This document shows, piece after piece, positions 17,272 through 25,799 of a DNA stretch of 62,502 nt. Under the pieces are notes generated by a model. That model ran no database searches. It saw only the letters and a program-made list of their open reading frames with translations, and was not told the origin of the DNA. Within the stretch, counting starts at the first letter, position 1. The number at the start of each line of letters is the position of its first letter. Both the position numbers and the translations under genes were made by a program. Origin of the DNA: Chloroflexota bacterium (lineage in GTDB: Bacteria > Chloroflexota > Anaerolineae > DUEN01); NCBI GenBank assembly GCA_013152435.1, contig JAADGJ010000141.1:1-62502 (forward strand). Direction: 5' to 3'.

Positions 17272-18366
17272 TCATTCCACGACGTCCATCCATCCCCACT
17301 CGGTGGGAAGCTGCACCGGGGAGACGTCCGTCTCCTCCTCCGGGATGGCGCCGCGATCCGCGCTATCTATGGCACTCCTCGCCCCCTCCTCCGTCGGCAA
17401 GGCGATCACCTCCTCCCGACGCAATCCGTCGGGGCCGGCGCCCAGGGCCATAGAGATGGTGCGGCGCAGCGTCTTCACCATCCGCTGCATCGGGAGATCG
17501 CTGTGCATCTTGGCGAACGCGGCCACGGCCACATCGGGTTGAGGTGGCTCCTCCAGCCCATAGTGCGAACGCAGTTCCTCCCGATGATGGGTGATCCAGA
17601 GGTACAGATCCGCCTCCGTACGCTCGGGGAACTCCCGCATCACCCCCAGCTCCCGGATCTTGCGAACGATGGGCATGTACACGTTATCGTACCAGGAGGC
17701 GACCGCCTCCTCGTAGGGCACCTCCCCCTTCCGCTCCAGGCCGAGGTAGTAACGATGGACGTCGATGTGCTCCTTCAGTGACGAGTATCGGCCGGACTCG
17801 GTCAGCCGTACGTCCGCCCCCGGACGGATCTCGTCCAGCTTCGTCTGTTGCAGAAACTCGCGATACTCCACCTGTCGGATCAAGTCCTCCAGGTCGGTGC
17901 TCGTGGTGACCGTGATCCCCTCAGGGAGCGGGATCTCCGTCACATACGCCTCGATCTCCTTCAGGCCGCTGGCGCGCGCGACGGATACCCGATGGTTTCC
18001 ATCCTTAACGAAGTACACCTCGCCAACCTGGTATACTTCGATAGGGGGCAGCACCTCCAGGCGGTCCATGGCAGCGTGGATATTGACCCAACGCTGACGG
18101 CTGCTGCCCGCGCGGGGCAGGAAGGCCCGAGTGAAATCCCGATACCGCCCCACGCTGCCGACGATCCGATCCAGGGGGATCATTTGTGTGCCGCGATCCA
18201 CCTGCTGGTGCGCGCGCAGAATCCGCTGCACTTCATCGAAGGGTAGCAAGGCCGCCGAACGCCCTCTGATCGGAGCGAGCAACTCCTCCACAACGGCGCG
18301 TCGGGAGGCCTTCTCGAACTCCTGCTGTGACGCGAACCGGGAGAACGTGTTATCGCCTGGCATCAT
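17272..18366 (-). CDS. ParB/Srx-like N-terminal-domain protein
   Basis: A 364-aa protein. The central region (about 60-160) holds the ParB/sulfiredoxin-fold signature: IPLDRIVGSVGRYRDF, then PPIEVYQVGEVYFVKDGNHRVSVARASG. The DGNHR box is the nucleotide-binding motif of this superfamily, which binds CTP in true ParB. There is no recognisable ParB HTH, and the C-terminal 200 residues are largely helical and charged. It is therefore a stand-alone ParB-like protein, not a clear chromosome-partition ParB. Similar proteins are common in Chloroflexota with no assigned function. The ATG at 18366 is used. Confidence 0.7.
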   Translation of the reverse strand: MMPGDNTFSRFASQQEFEKASRRAVVEELLAPIRGRSAALLPFDEVQRILRAHQQVDRGTQMIPLDRIVGSVGRYRDFTRAFLPRAGSSRQRWVNIHAAMDRLEVLPPIEVYQVGEVYFVKDGNHRVSVARASGLKEIEAYVTEIPLPEGITVTTSTDLEDLIRQVEYREFLQQTKLDEIRPGADVRLTESGRYSSLKEHIDVHRYYLGLERKGEVPYEEAVASWYDNVYMPIVRKIRELGVMREFPERTEADLYLWITHHREELRSHYGLEEPPQPDVAVAAFAKMHSDLPMQRMVKTLRRTISMALGAGPDGLRREEVIALPTEEGARSAIDSADRGAIPEEETDVSPVQLPTEWGWMDVVE

Positions 18367-18678
18367 GCCCCCTGGGGTTAAGCACCCCCCTACGGAGGAT
18401 CCTCCTCACCTATCAGGATATGCGCCTGCGCTCGCGAGCATCACACGCCGAGCCCTCGCCGCACACTCTTGAGAGATGAACATCCTCTATATAAGGAAGC
18501 TCCCTCTTCTTTATGTTAGCATACTCAGTGCGCCATGTCCAACGGGAGCCACCACGAAGAGAATCCCCTTCAGAATGTGAGGCCCTTCCTCGCTGTGGCT
18601 ACGCGCAGGGCCGCCGGCCGGAGGAAAGGGAAATGAACTTCACATCCGGCTCAACGCCCGGGAGGTGCTTGTTTCCCC
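18367..18678. other. Intergenic region without a recognisable gene
   Basis: This is the divergent gap between the ParB-like gene (minus) and the glycosyltransferase (plus). It includes an A/T-richer patch at about 18480-18530 but no coding frame with a ribosome site and no strong palindrome. It probably holds the promoter of the ParB-like gene, which I could not place with confidence. Confidence 0.4.
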
Positions 18679-18708
18679 TTGGGAAAAATCCGATCCGTGT
18701 GCTAGAAT
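18679..18708 (+). promoter_or_regulatory. Candidate promoter of the glycosyltransferase gene
   Basis: TTGGGA (18679-18684) and TAGAAT (18703-18708) are 18 bases apart, 40 bases upstream of the ATG at 18749. The match is moderate. Confidence 0.45.
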
Positions 18709-18748
18709 AGCATCCAGCAGGTGCACTGTATCGGCAGAGGAGCGAAAC

Positions 18749-19513
18749 ATGCCAGGGCCTACCATCGCAGTGATCGTGCCTACCTACAACGAACGGGAAA
18801 ACCTGCCAGATCTGGTGGAGAGGATCCTGGCGGTCCCCCTGGATATCCAAGTGATCGTGATCGATGACAATTCCCCGGACGGCACGGGGCAGATAGCGGA
18901 TCAGCTGGCGGTGGAAACCCAACGCGTCAGCGTGATCCATCGGCCGAGGAAGCAGGGATTGGGCACAGCTTACGCCGCGGGATTCCAACGAGCCCTGGGC
19001 CTGGGGGCGGAACGCATCCTCACCATGGATGCGGATTTCTCACATGATCCCCGATATATCCCGGCACTCGTGGAGTGCACAGAGACGTGTGATCTGGCCA
19101 TCGGCTCGCGGTACGTGCCCGGAGGCGCGGTGCGGCTGTGGGGATGGGAGCGGCGGCTGCTGAGCTGGGGGGCGAACGTCATCGCCCGGCTGGCTTTGGG
19201 TTTGCACGTGCGCGATTGCACCTCCGGCTTCCGCTGCTACCGGAGCGAGGCCTTGCAGGCGATCCCGCTGGAGACCATCAAGGCCGACGGGTACTCCTAC
19301 CTGATTGAGATGCTCTTCCAATGCCAACTCATGGGCCTCAAGATCGGGGAGATCCCCATCATCTTCGCGGATCGTCGCCGCGGCGCCTCCAAGATCTCCC
19401 GGCAGGAGATCATCAAGGCCGGATTCACGGTGCTACGCCTGGCATGGCGAAGGCTCCGGCCCCTGATGCCCACGCCGTCAATAGCCCATTTGGGCCAAAA
19501 ACAAGGAGGCTGA
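18749..19513 (+). CDS. Polyprenol-phosphate mannosyltransferase-like GT2 enzyme
   Basis: A 254-aa family 2 glycosyltransferase resembling dolichol-phosphate mannosyltransferase (DPM1). It would transfer a sugar, usually mannose from GDP-mannose, to a polyprenyl phosphate on the cytoplasmic face. The nucleotide-sugar site starts IAVIVPTYNERENL. The VIVIDDNSPDGT motif follows, then MDADFSHDPRY as the metal-binding DxD. The family's acceptor region, CTSGFRCYRSEAL, is at about 155. There are no C-terminal membrane helices, as in soluble DPM1. The start at 18749 follows GCAGAGGAG; upstream extension would enter the promoter. Confidence 0.88.
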   Translation: MPGPTIAVIVPTYNERENLPDLVERILAVPLDIQVIVIDDNSPDGTGQIADQLAVETQRVSVIHRPRKQGLGTAYAAGFQRALGLGAERILTMDADFSHDPRYIPALVECTETCDLAIGSRYVPGGAVRLWGWERRLLSWGANVIARLALGLHVRDCTSGFRCYRSEALQAIPLETIKADGYSYLIEMLFQCQLMGLKIGEIPIIFADRRRGASKISRQEIIKAGFTVLRLAWRRLRPLMPTPSIAHLGQKQGG

Positions 19514-19621
19514 GCATACCGATTTCGTGGCTTACCTGTGAGGAATTTGTGGTATACTTGATATGGAACCTATAAGCGCCGGCATCATTCTCTTCCCTGT
19601 TCAGGCCTAAAGGAGAGGTGA

Positions 19622-20467
19622 ATGCTGTCATCCCAGAATGGTGCCTCTCAGCGCAGTTTCGCGTTGATCGCCGAGGTTCGGGATCACCTGGCGAGGCTAC
19701 AAAGCGAGAGCCCAGCAGACGCAAAGGATTTTCGACATCGTCTTATGGAATTACTATACGAGCAAGATGTGACATCGGCCGCTCAGGGTCGATATAGCCA
19801 GGAGTTACGGAAGACGCGGCTCCACGCATTGCGATGCCGGGAGGAGGAGCGGGCTCACCTCGCAGAGCGGCTGCGCGCCGGGCCAGGACAGTTGCTGGCG
19901 AACGCGGTAGCGGAGCTGGCGGCCTGTTTGCCCCTTCTGGAGACGGACCCGGAATTCGTCCGTCGAGGTCTGCAATCGCTGGCGGAGGAGCTGCGCGACG
20001 GACTCGATGAGCTGAGATGGATCCTGTCCGAGCTGGAGCCTCCTCAGCTGATGAGGGAACTGGGGCTGATGGATAGCCTCCAGTTATACGCGGAGCGCCT
20101 CGGCCGGCAGAACGGCATCGCCGTGGAAACCCGATTTCCTGAACAGATGCCCCGCTTCCCCCCTACTATGGAGGTGGGCATCTATCGGATCGTCCAGGAG
20201 GCGCTGCGCAACGCCGTGAGGCATGGGCAGGCGAGCTCGCTTCTCGTGGCAATTGAGCGACAGGACGACACCTGGCGCTTCATCGTGCAGGATGATGGAG
20301 AGGGATTCGACCCGGAGCAGCTATCCTATGCTCGTGGGCTGGTGAACATGTATGAGTGGGCCAGAGCCTTTGGAAGCGCTCTGGAGGTTCAAAGCAAGCC
20401 GGGGGAGGGCACCAGGGTGATCCTGAGCATTGACCCATCTGCGCTTCAGACCGACCGGGTAGTCTGA
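19622..20467 (+). CDS. DegS/LiaS-type sensor kinase lacking the phospho-acceptor histidine
   Basis: A 281-aa cytosolic protein with no membrane helix. The HisKA_3-like dimerisation helix begins near residue 70. Where the family has R-E-L-H-D-G, this one reads ERLRAGPGQ, with Arg85 in the His position and Ala86 in the Asp position. The HATPase domain at about 160-275 keeps the N-box EALRNAVRHG (near 193-202), a DDGEGFD G1 box and a GEGTRV G2 box. Classic His phosphorylation therefore seems impossible, though ATP binding may remain. It is followed 27 bases later by a NarL-type response regulator, its presumed partner. It starts at ATG after AAGGAGAGGTGA. Confidence 0.8.
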   Translation: MLSSQNGASQRSFALIAEVRDHLARLQSESPADAKDFRHRLMELLYEQDVTSAAQGRYSQELRKTRLHALRCREEERAHLAERLRAGPGQLLANAVAELAACLPLLETDPEFVRRGLQSLAEELRDGLDELRWILSELEPPQLMRELGLMDSLQLYAERLGRQNGIAVETRFPEQMPRFPPTMEVGIYRIVQEALRNAVRHGQASSLLVAIERQDDTWRFIVQDDGEGFDPEQLSYARGLVNMYEWARAFGSALEVQSKPGEGTRVILSIDPSALQTDRVV

Positions 20468-20494
20468 TCTAGAGGCGGATCCAAGGAGGGGAAA

Positions 20495-21196
20495 GTGGCG
20501 GAGGCAGGTGATAAGATCGCGGTCATGATCGTGGAAGATCATCCCCTGTTCGGGCAGGGGTTGCGTCGCGTGTTGGAAGGAGAGGACGACCTGGAAGTCG
20601 TCGCCGAAGTGAGCAACGGCGAGCTCGCGGTGGAGCGCGCGGCCGAGCTGGAGCCAGACGTGATCCTCATGGACGTGAACCTGCCCGGGATGAACGGGTT
20701 ACAGGCGACCCGCCAGATCCGGGCCAGCACGGATCGGACGGCTATTATCATCTTAACGGCATATCATGACGAGGAGCAGCTTTTCCACGCGCTGCGCGCC
20801 GGCGCGGCCGCCTACTATCCCAAGGACGTGCTGCCGAGCGAGCTGATCATGGCCATCCGCGAGGTGGCCAACGGGAACTACGTGATCGGGGACCACGTGA
20901 TGTCCGCGCCCCAGGTGGCCAACTGGCTGCTGAAGGAGTTCGAAGAGCTGGCCCAATACGGGAACGATCCCGATGATCTGTTCATGCCCCTGTCGCCTCG
21001 AGAGATGGAGATCCTCCGCTATATCACGCGAGGGGCAAGCAACAAGGAAATCGCCCGGGCGCTGGGCATCAGCCGGCAGACCGTGAAGAACCACATGAGC
21101 TCTATCCTGCGCAAACTGGCCGTCAACGATCGCACGCAAGCCGCGGTGCTCGCCCTACGGCGCGGCTGGGTGCGCTTCGAGGACACCATTGACTGA
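20495..21196 (+). CDS. NarL/LuxR-family response regulator
   Basis: A 233-aa DNA-binding response regulator. The receiver domain (about 8-125) has the acidic pair in IVEDHP, the phospho-acceptor Asp60 in [13 protein letters not shown], and the conserved Lys in YYPKDV. An approximately 35-residue linker leads to the LuxR-type HTH (about 165-225), [40 protein letters not shown]. The GTG at 20495 follows AAGGAGGGG at good spacing. The upstream kinase-like gene is its natural partner, but that protein lacks its His, so the receiver may be phosphorylated by another kinase. It overlaps no gene if the pilin starts at 21231. Confidence 0.92.
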   Translation: MAEAGDKIAVMIVEDHPLFGQGLRRVLEGEDDLEVVAEVSNGELAVERAAELEPDVILMDVNLPGMNGLQATRQIRASTDRTAIIILTAYHDEEQLFHALRAGAAAYYPKDVLPSELIMAIREVANGNYVIGDHVMSAPQVANWLLKEFEELAQYGNDPDDLFMPLSPREMEILRYITRGASNKEIARALGISRQTVKNHMSSILRKLAVNDRTQAAVLALRRGWVRFEDTID

Positions 21197-21230
21197 TCCC
21201 TTTCGAGAAGGAGGAGAGAGCAGACGCCGC

Positions 21231-21392
21231 ATGTGGCGAGAGAATGAACGCGATCTGGGCGAAAGCTTCGTGGAGTTCGCCGTTATCTTGATCCTCATCG
21301 TGATCGTCCTGTTGGCGATCCTGCTGGTGTTCGGTGATGACTTAAGACTGTTCTTGAACGATCTGCTGCAGACCTGGTTCCCTCCCCGATAA
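21231..21392 (+). CDS. Flp/TadE-like small pilin-type membrane protein
   Basis: A 53-aa protein. A hydrophilic N-terminus ends in Gly10, followed by ESFVEF and a 22-residue hydrophobic helix. This matches the Flp prepilin rule of Gly, four residues, then Glu and an aromatic (G/xxxxE[FY]). A short amphipathic tail follows. The ATG at 21231 is chosen because a GAAGGAGGAGAG stretch precedes it; a longer frame starts at 21189, inside the regulator gene. No pilus assembly genes (tadA, cpaF, tadB/C) are in the window. It may be an orphan pilin-like peptide or simply a small membrane protein. Confidence 0.6.
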   Translation: MWRENERDLGESFVEFAVILILIVIVLLAILLVFGDDLRLFLNDLLQTWFPPR

Positions 21393-21467
21393 TCGATTGT
21401 GGCCCCGCACATGAGAAGCTGTCAGGCAGCGCGGACCGCCTGATCGCTCATCTGCGCAGGATTCTAC

Positions 21468-22226
21468 ATGCCATCGCTCAACCCCGTGGTTCGGGCTATC
21501 CAGCCGGCCTGGCAAGGCCTGCTCGATTTGCTGTTCCCTCCTCGCTGCGTCGGATGTGGCCAGTGGGGCTCCCTGTTCTGCGCTCGCTGCCAGGAGGCGA
21601 CGCCACCTATCCCTTCACCCGTTTGCGACCGATGCGGACGCCCGACGGTTCATTCCGGCACATGCTCGCTCTGTCATCGTGCCCCTCCCCCACTGTCAGG
21701 CATACGTTCCGCCGCGGTCTTCGACGGTCCCCTGCGGCGAGCGATCCATCACCTGAAGTACAGGGGGCGGAGCGCCCTGGCTCAACCGCTGGGGATGATC
21801 ATGGCGCGAGCATGGCCGGGCGATGCGATCCATGGCGATTGCCTGATCCCCGTTCCGCTGCATCCCTCGCGCGAGCGACAGCGAGGATACAACCAGGCAC
21901 GGCTCCTGGCGGAGGTCCTGGGGAGACAGATCGGCCTGCCGGTGGTGAAGGGCGCCGTGCGCAGAGTGCGAGCGACCCGGCCCCAGGTGCACCTGGACGC
22001 CCGGGCCCGACAGGAGAACGTCATCGGCGCCTTCTCCGAAGGGGATGTGCCCATGCGCGGCCGACGTCCCGTGTTGATCGACGACGTCTGCACCACATCG
22101 GCGACCCTCTCCGCCTGCGCCCACGTGCTATGGCAGGCCGGGGCCACGGAGGTCTGGGCATATACGCTGGCCCGGGCGGCCTGGGACCCAGAGCGTCCGG
22201 ACGTGCTTCCCGACCGCGCGCCCTGA
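21468..22226 (+). CDS. comF: ComF-family phosphoribosyltransferase-like protein
   Basis: A 252-aa ComF/GntX protein. The N-terminus has the double zinc site: LFPPRCVGCGQWGSLFCARC, then CDRCGRP...CSLC. The C-terminal half is the PRTase fold, with VPLHPSRERQRGYNQARLLA and the PRPP loop VLIDDVCTTSATL at about 203-215. In naturally competent bacteria ComF is needed for DNA uptake, but its reaction is unsettled and many non-competent species have it. The gene follows the pilin-like gene by 75 bases. Confidence 0.92.
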   Translation: MPSLNPVVRAIQPAWQGLLDLLFPPRCVGCGQWGSLFCARCQEATPPIPSPVCDRCGRPTVHSGTCSLCHRAPPPLSGIRSAAVFDGPLRRAIHHLKYRGRSALAQPLGMIMARAWPGDAIHGDCLIPVPLHPSRERQRGYNQARLLAEVLGRQIGLPVVKGAVRRVRATRPQVHLDARARQENVIGAFSEGDVPMRGRRPVLIDDVCTTSATLSACAHVLWQAGATEVWAYTLARAAWDPERPDVLPDRAP

Positions 22227-22304
22227 GCCGGCAAGAAGCTCAGCCCGCGATCGCCCTCATCCGACCGTTTCTGTAACTCGGAACGGCCACCGCGGCAGGT
22301 TCCT

Positions 22305-22333
22305 TTGACAAGGGCAGGTAAAGCCCATACAAT
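22305..22333 (+). promoter_or_regulatory. Promoter of hpf
   Basis: TTGACA (22305-22310) and TACAAT (22328-22333) are spaced by 17 bases. The hpf start lies about 80 bases downstream, preceded by AAAAGGAG. Confidence 0.7.
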
Positions 22334-22414
22334 ACCCATCGGAATGCCGCTGAGATCGTCCATCCACCAGAGGTCGGGCTCGGCGGCGTTCTGAACAAGG
22401 AAAAGGAGCGAAAC

Positions 22415-22969
22415 ATGCAATTGATCATCCAGGGGAAGAATATCGAGCTTACGGATTGGCTGCGGCAATATGTGGAAAGGAAGACGAGCCGGCTCGATCG
22501 TTACCTTCCGGATATCCAGGAGATCCGGGTAGAGCTCTCCACCCAGAAGACGAAAAGCGCCCAGGATCGTCAGGTCGCGCAGATCACCATACGGGCGAAT
22601 CGTGCCATACTCCGCGCGGAGGAGAAATCGCACGACATCTTCGCCGCCATCGACGCCGTCGTCGATAAGATGTACCGTCAGATCGACCGCTATAAGGGAA
22701 AGCGGTGGCGCAAGCGGGGGCCGAGCGGGCTAGAGACCGCGTCCCCCATGGAGGCCATCGAGGAAGAGGTCGAAGAGGAGGAATCCCCGCGCATCGTGCG
22801 CGTCAAGCGCTTCGCCGTGACGCCCATGCTGCCGGAAGAGGCGATCGAACAGATGGAGCTACTGGGACACGACTTCTTCATCTTCTACAACCCGGATGAC
22901 GAGGGGATCAATGTGATCTACAGACGTGCCGACGGTGATTACGGCCTGCTCCAGCCCGAGCTGGTGTAG
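22415..22969 (+). CDS. hpf: Long-form ribosome hibernation-promoting factor
   Basis: A 184-aa HPF of the long type, which binds the 30S subunit at the decoding site and pairs 70S ribosomes into inactive 100S dimers. The N-terminal S30AE domain (about 1-100) begins MQLIIQGKNIELTDWLRQYVERK. A charged linker leads to the C-terminal dimerisation domain (about 125-184), RIVRVKRFAVTPMLPEEAIEQMELLGHDFFIFYN. It has its own promoter and a strong terminator after it, so it is monocistronic. Confidence 0.95.
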   Translation: MQLIIQGKNIELTDWLRQYVERKTSRLDRYLPDIQEIRVELSTQKTKSAQDRQVAQITIRANRAILRAEEKSHDIFAAIDAVVDKMYRQIDRYKGKRWRKRGPSGLETASPMEAIEEEVEEEESPRIVRVKRFAVTPMLPEEAIEQMELLGHDFFIFYNPDDEGINVIYRRADGDYGLLQPELV

Positions 22970-23009
22970 CCCCCGTCACGCACGTTATCCCTCTTTGATT
23001 CGGCAGGCC

Positions 23010-23037
23010 AAGGAGAGGCGAGGATTCGCCTCTCCTT
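23010..23037 (+). terminator. Intrinsic terminator of hpf
   Basis: A 12-bp perfect stem (23010-23021 with 23026-23037) has a GGAT loop and is followed by TCGTTT. It lies 40 bases after the hpf stop. Confidence 0.8.
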
Positions 23038-23214
23038 TCGTTTGCACGTGGGCCCTTACAGCCGAAGGCATCCCGCGCCCGCATGGTCACCCGCGCACCC
23101 CCCTACTTCTCGCGCTTTGCGCGATAATGGGGAAGGTGAGCGCTCCATCTCGGAGAAGGTCGGCCAGTATCCGAGCGAGGCAGATCGATCCACATGGCGA
23201 GAGGGGTATCCAAG

Positions 23215-23937
23215 ATGGGATCCTGGCGAGTCGGCACATCGGGTTGGGTCTACCCCCACTGGCGTGGCGTCTTCTACCCGGACGAGCTGCCCCAGGCTCG
23301 CTGGTTTCAATATTATGTCCAGTACTTTGACACGGTGGAGATCAACAACACCTTCTACCGGCTCCCGGCCGAAAGCACGTTCGACCAATGGCGGGAGCAG
23401 GCCCCGCCCGGGTTCATCTACGCCGTAAAGGCCAGCCGGTACATCACGCACGTTCGCCGTTTGAGGGAGTGCGAGGAGCCGTTGCAGAAGTTCCTGGGCC
23501 GAGCGCGCCGCCTAGCCGCCTCGCTGGGGCCGGTCCTGTACCAGCTGCCACCCCGGTGGCGTCCCAACGTCGATCGCCTGGCCGCGTTCGTGGCGCTGCT
23601 GCCGCCCGATTTGACCCACGTGTTCGAGTTCCGGGATGCCCGCTGGTTCCACCAGGAAATCTTACAGATACTGAGAGATCACGGACTGAGCTTCTGCATC
23701 TACCATATGCCCGGCCTCGATTGCCCATTGGAGGTCACCGCCCCCACGATCTACGTCCGGATGCACGGCGCAGGCGAGGTCTATGGGGGCTGCTATGATG
23801 ACGCCGCCCTGCGCACCTGGGCCGATCGCATCCGCTCCTGGTGCCGGGACGGGTACAACGTTTATGTCTACTTCAACAACGACGCCTTCGGCAATGCGGT
23901 GCGGAACGCCCTGACGCTGAAGGAGATGTTGGGCTGA
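23215..23937 (+). CDS. DUF72 (YecE-like) protein, first of a tandem pair
   Basis: A 240-aa TIM-barrel-like DUF72 protein. The family hallmark is at the N-terminus, VGTSGWVYPHWRGVFYP, followed by FDTVEINNTFYRLP and FIYAVKASRYITH. The start at 23215 has GAGAGGGG eight bases upstream; an in-frame ATG at 23194 is a weaker alternative. The biochemical role of DUF72 is not established. The second gene after it is a diverged paralogue, and a radical SAM gene follows. The three form a tight plus-strand cluster. Confidence 0.85.
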   Translation: MGSWRVGTSGWVYPHWRGVFYPDELPQARWFQYYVQYFDTVEINNTFYRLPAESTFDQWREQAPPGFIYAVKASRYITHVRRLRECEEPLQKFLGRARRLAASLGPVLYQLPPRWRPNVDRLAAFVALLPPDLTHVFEFRDARWFHQEILQILRDHGLSFCIYHMPGLDCPLEVTAPTIYVRMHGAGEVYGGCYDDAALRTWADRIRSWCRDGYNVYVYFNNDAFGNAVRNALTLKEMLG

Positions 23938-23980
23938 TGGCCTGGGAACACAAGCCATGCATCGCCCTGAGGGTGCACCG

Positions 23981-24697
23981 ATGCGCTTAAAGATCGGATG
24001 TTGCGGGTTCGCACGGGGGAGGGCCGCGTACTTCCAGCGCTTCCCCGTGGTGGAGATTCAGCAGACCTTCTACAAGCCTCCCCAGCCGACCACGGCTCAG
24101 CGCTGGCGGGAGGAGGCCCCGGCCGGGTTCGAGTTCACGCTCAAAGCCTGGCAGCTCATCACCCATGAGCCCTCCTCACCGACGTACCGCAAGGCTCGGT
24201 TGCAGCTGAGCGCCCCGCCCGAGCACTATGGGGCTTTCCGTCCCACGCCCGAGGTGCTCGCCGCCTGGGATCGGACCTGTGAGATCGCGCAGATCCTTCG
24301 CGCTCGGATCGTCCTCCTCCAATGTCCGGCCAGCTTCACGCCAACGGAGGAGCACATCCACAATCTGGACACCTTCCTCTCTACGATCGATCGACGGGGG
24401 GTGACGCTGGCCTGGGAGCCGCGCGGGGATTGGCCCCCGGATCTAATCCGGGAGCTCTGCCAAGCCCACCAGCTGATTCACGCCGTCGACCCCTTCCAAG
24501 GGCTCCCCGTCACCACGGGCGTGGCATACTTTCGCCTCCACGGGCGGACCGGCTATCGCTATCGATACACGGAGGAGGACCTGACACAGCTCCTTGATTG
24601 GTGCCAAACCTTCGAGGAAGCCTACTGCCTGTTCAACAACGTTTCCATGTGGGAGGACGCAACGCGTCTGTTGGAGATGAACCGTCCAGGGAGCTGA
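23981..24697 (+). CDS. DUF72 protein, diverged second copy
   Basis: A 238-aa DUF72 protein that keeps the family skeleton but differs at the hallmark. The start reads LKIGCCGFARGRAAYFQRFPVVEIQQTFYKPP, so the usual TSGW becomes CCGF and the segment before the barrel is shorter. FEFTLKAWQLITH and YCLFNNVSMWEDA correspond to the conserved barrel strands. This resembles the archaeal-type branch. The start at 23981 has GAGGGTG upstream; 23957 is also in frame. It lies 43 bases after the first DUF72 gene. Function unknown. Confidence 0.82.
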   Translation: MRLKIGCCGFARGRAAYFQRFPVVEIQQTFYKPPQPTTAQRWREEAPAGFEFTLKAWQLITHEPSSPTYRKARLQLSAPPEHYGAFRPTPEVLAAWDRTCEIAQILRARIVLLQCPASFTPTEEHIHNLDTFLSTIDRRGVTLAWEPRGDWPPDLIRELCQAHQLIHAVDPFQGLPVTTGVAYFRLHGRTGYRYRYTEEDLTQLLDWCQTFEEAYCLFNNVSMWEDATRLLEMNRPGS

Positions 24698-24706
24698 GGT
24701 CAAAGG

Positions 24707-25789
24707 ATGAGAATGGAGATGCCGGAGCAGCGATGCGCGATCTGCGGACGAAAGGGGCGCACCATCGCCGGCGCCCTAGAGTTATGTCAAGCATGCATCC
24801 GGTACAGGCCGGAGGACGCCCGGCCTATCGCAGAGCGAGCGCATCGGGAGAGTCGCCGCCTGTTCGATCTGCCGGAAGCGCCGCCGCGCGTCCCCGATGG
24901 CGTCCAGTGTGAACTGTGTGTGCATCGGTGTCGCATTGGGGAGGGAGAGCGAGGCTTCTGCGGCCTGCGCACCGTCCGTGGCGGCCGGCTGGTTCACCTG
25001 GCCGGCACCCCACAGCGCGGCCTGCTGCACTGGTACCGGGACCCGCTCCCCACGAACTGCGTGGCCGATTGGGTATGCGCGGGGCATGAACGGCGCGGCT
25101 ATCACAACCTGGCCGTGTTCTACGCCAGCTGTACATTCGATTGTCTTTACTGCCAGAACTGGCACTACCGAGAGGTGGACCCAAAAGCCAGCACGCCGAT
25201 CTCAGCCCGGGAGCTGACGGCCGTGGCCAATTCGCGCACCTTCTGCGTGTGCTACTTCGGCGGGGACCCCGCGTCGCAGATGCCCCACGCGCTGGCCTCC
25301 GCCCGTCTCCTGGCCGAGCGCGGCGTAGCCGTGTGCTGGGAGACCTCAGGCAGCGCCCATCCACGCCTCATGGATCGAGCCGTCGAGCTCTCTCTGAGGA
25401 CGGGCGGCACCGTCAAGTTCGACCTGAAAGCATACGACGAGGGCCTCCACTACGCGCTGACGGGCGCATCGAACAGCCAGACACTGGAGAACTTCGCCCG
25501 AGCGGCCTCCCGCTTCTCGGAACGTCCCTCCCCTCCATTGGTCGTGGCGAGCACACTCCTGGTGCCCGGCTACATCGATGCCGAAGAGGTGAGCCGGATC
25601 GCCCGCTTCATCGCGGGGCTCCATCCGGATATCCCCTACGCGCTGTTAGCCTTCGCGCCGAACTACCTGATGCCCGATCTGCCGACCACATCGGTCGCCC
25701 TGGCGGAGGCCGCCCTGGAAGCCGCCCATCGGGCGGGATTGCGTAACGTGCGCGTCGGCAACCGGCACCTCCTCTCTCGAGAGGAATAA
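24707..25789 (+). CDS. Radical SAM protein related to pyruvate-formate-lyase-activating enzymes
   Basis: A 360-aa radical SAM enzyme. The cluster motif CxxxCxxC is at Cys142-146-149 (CTFDCLYCQNW) and would bind the [4Fe-4S] cluster that cleaves SAM. The N-terminal extension has two Cys pairs, CAIC and later CELCVHRCRIGEGERGFCG, as in COG1180 proteins of the PflA/AmmeMemoRadiSam type. Conserved strand residues include YFGGDP, WETSGS and FDLKAYDEGLH. No glycyl-radical partner and no MEMO or AMMECR1 gene is nearby, so the substrate is unknown. It follows the second DUF72 gene by nine bases. Confidence 0.85.
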   Translation: MRMEMPEQRCAICGRKGRTIAGALELCQACIRYRPEDARPIAERAHRESRRLFDLPEAPPRVPDGVQCELCVHRCRIGEGERGFCGLRTVRGGRLVHLAGTPQRGLLHWYRDPLPTNCVADWVCAGHERRGYHNLAVFYASCTFDCLYCQNWHYREVDPKASTPISARELTAVANSRTFCVCYFGGDPASQMPHALASARLLAERGVAVCWETSGSAHPRLMDRAVELSLRTGGTVKFDLKAYDEGLHYALTGASNSQTLENFARAASRFSERPSPPLVVASTLLVPGYIDAEEVSRIARFIAGLHPDIPYALLAFAPNYLMPDLPTTSVALAEAALEAAHRAGLRNVRVGNRHLLSREE

Positions 25790-25799
25790 TCCCTGGCGC

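Noticed and set aside
17185-17275. Possible frameshifted tail of the ParB-like gene
   Set aside because: The next frame has a short open stretch after the stop, but nothing shows it belongs to the family, unlike the DUF58 case.
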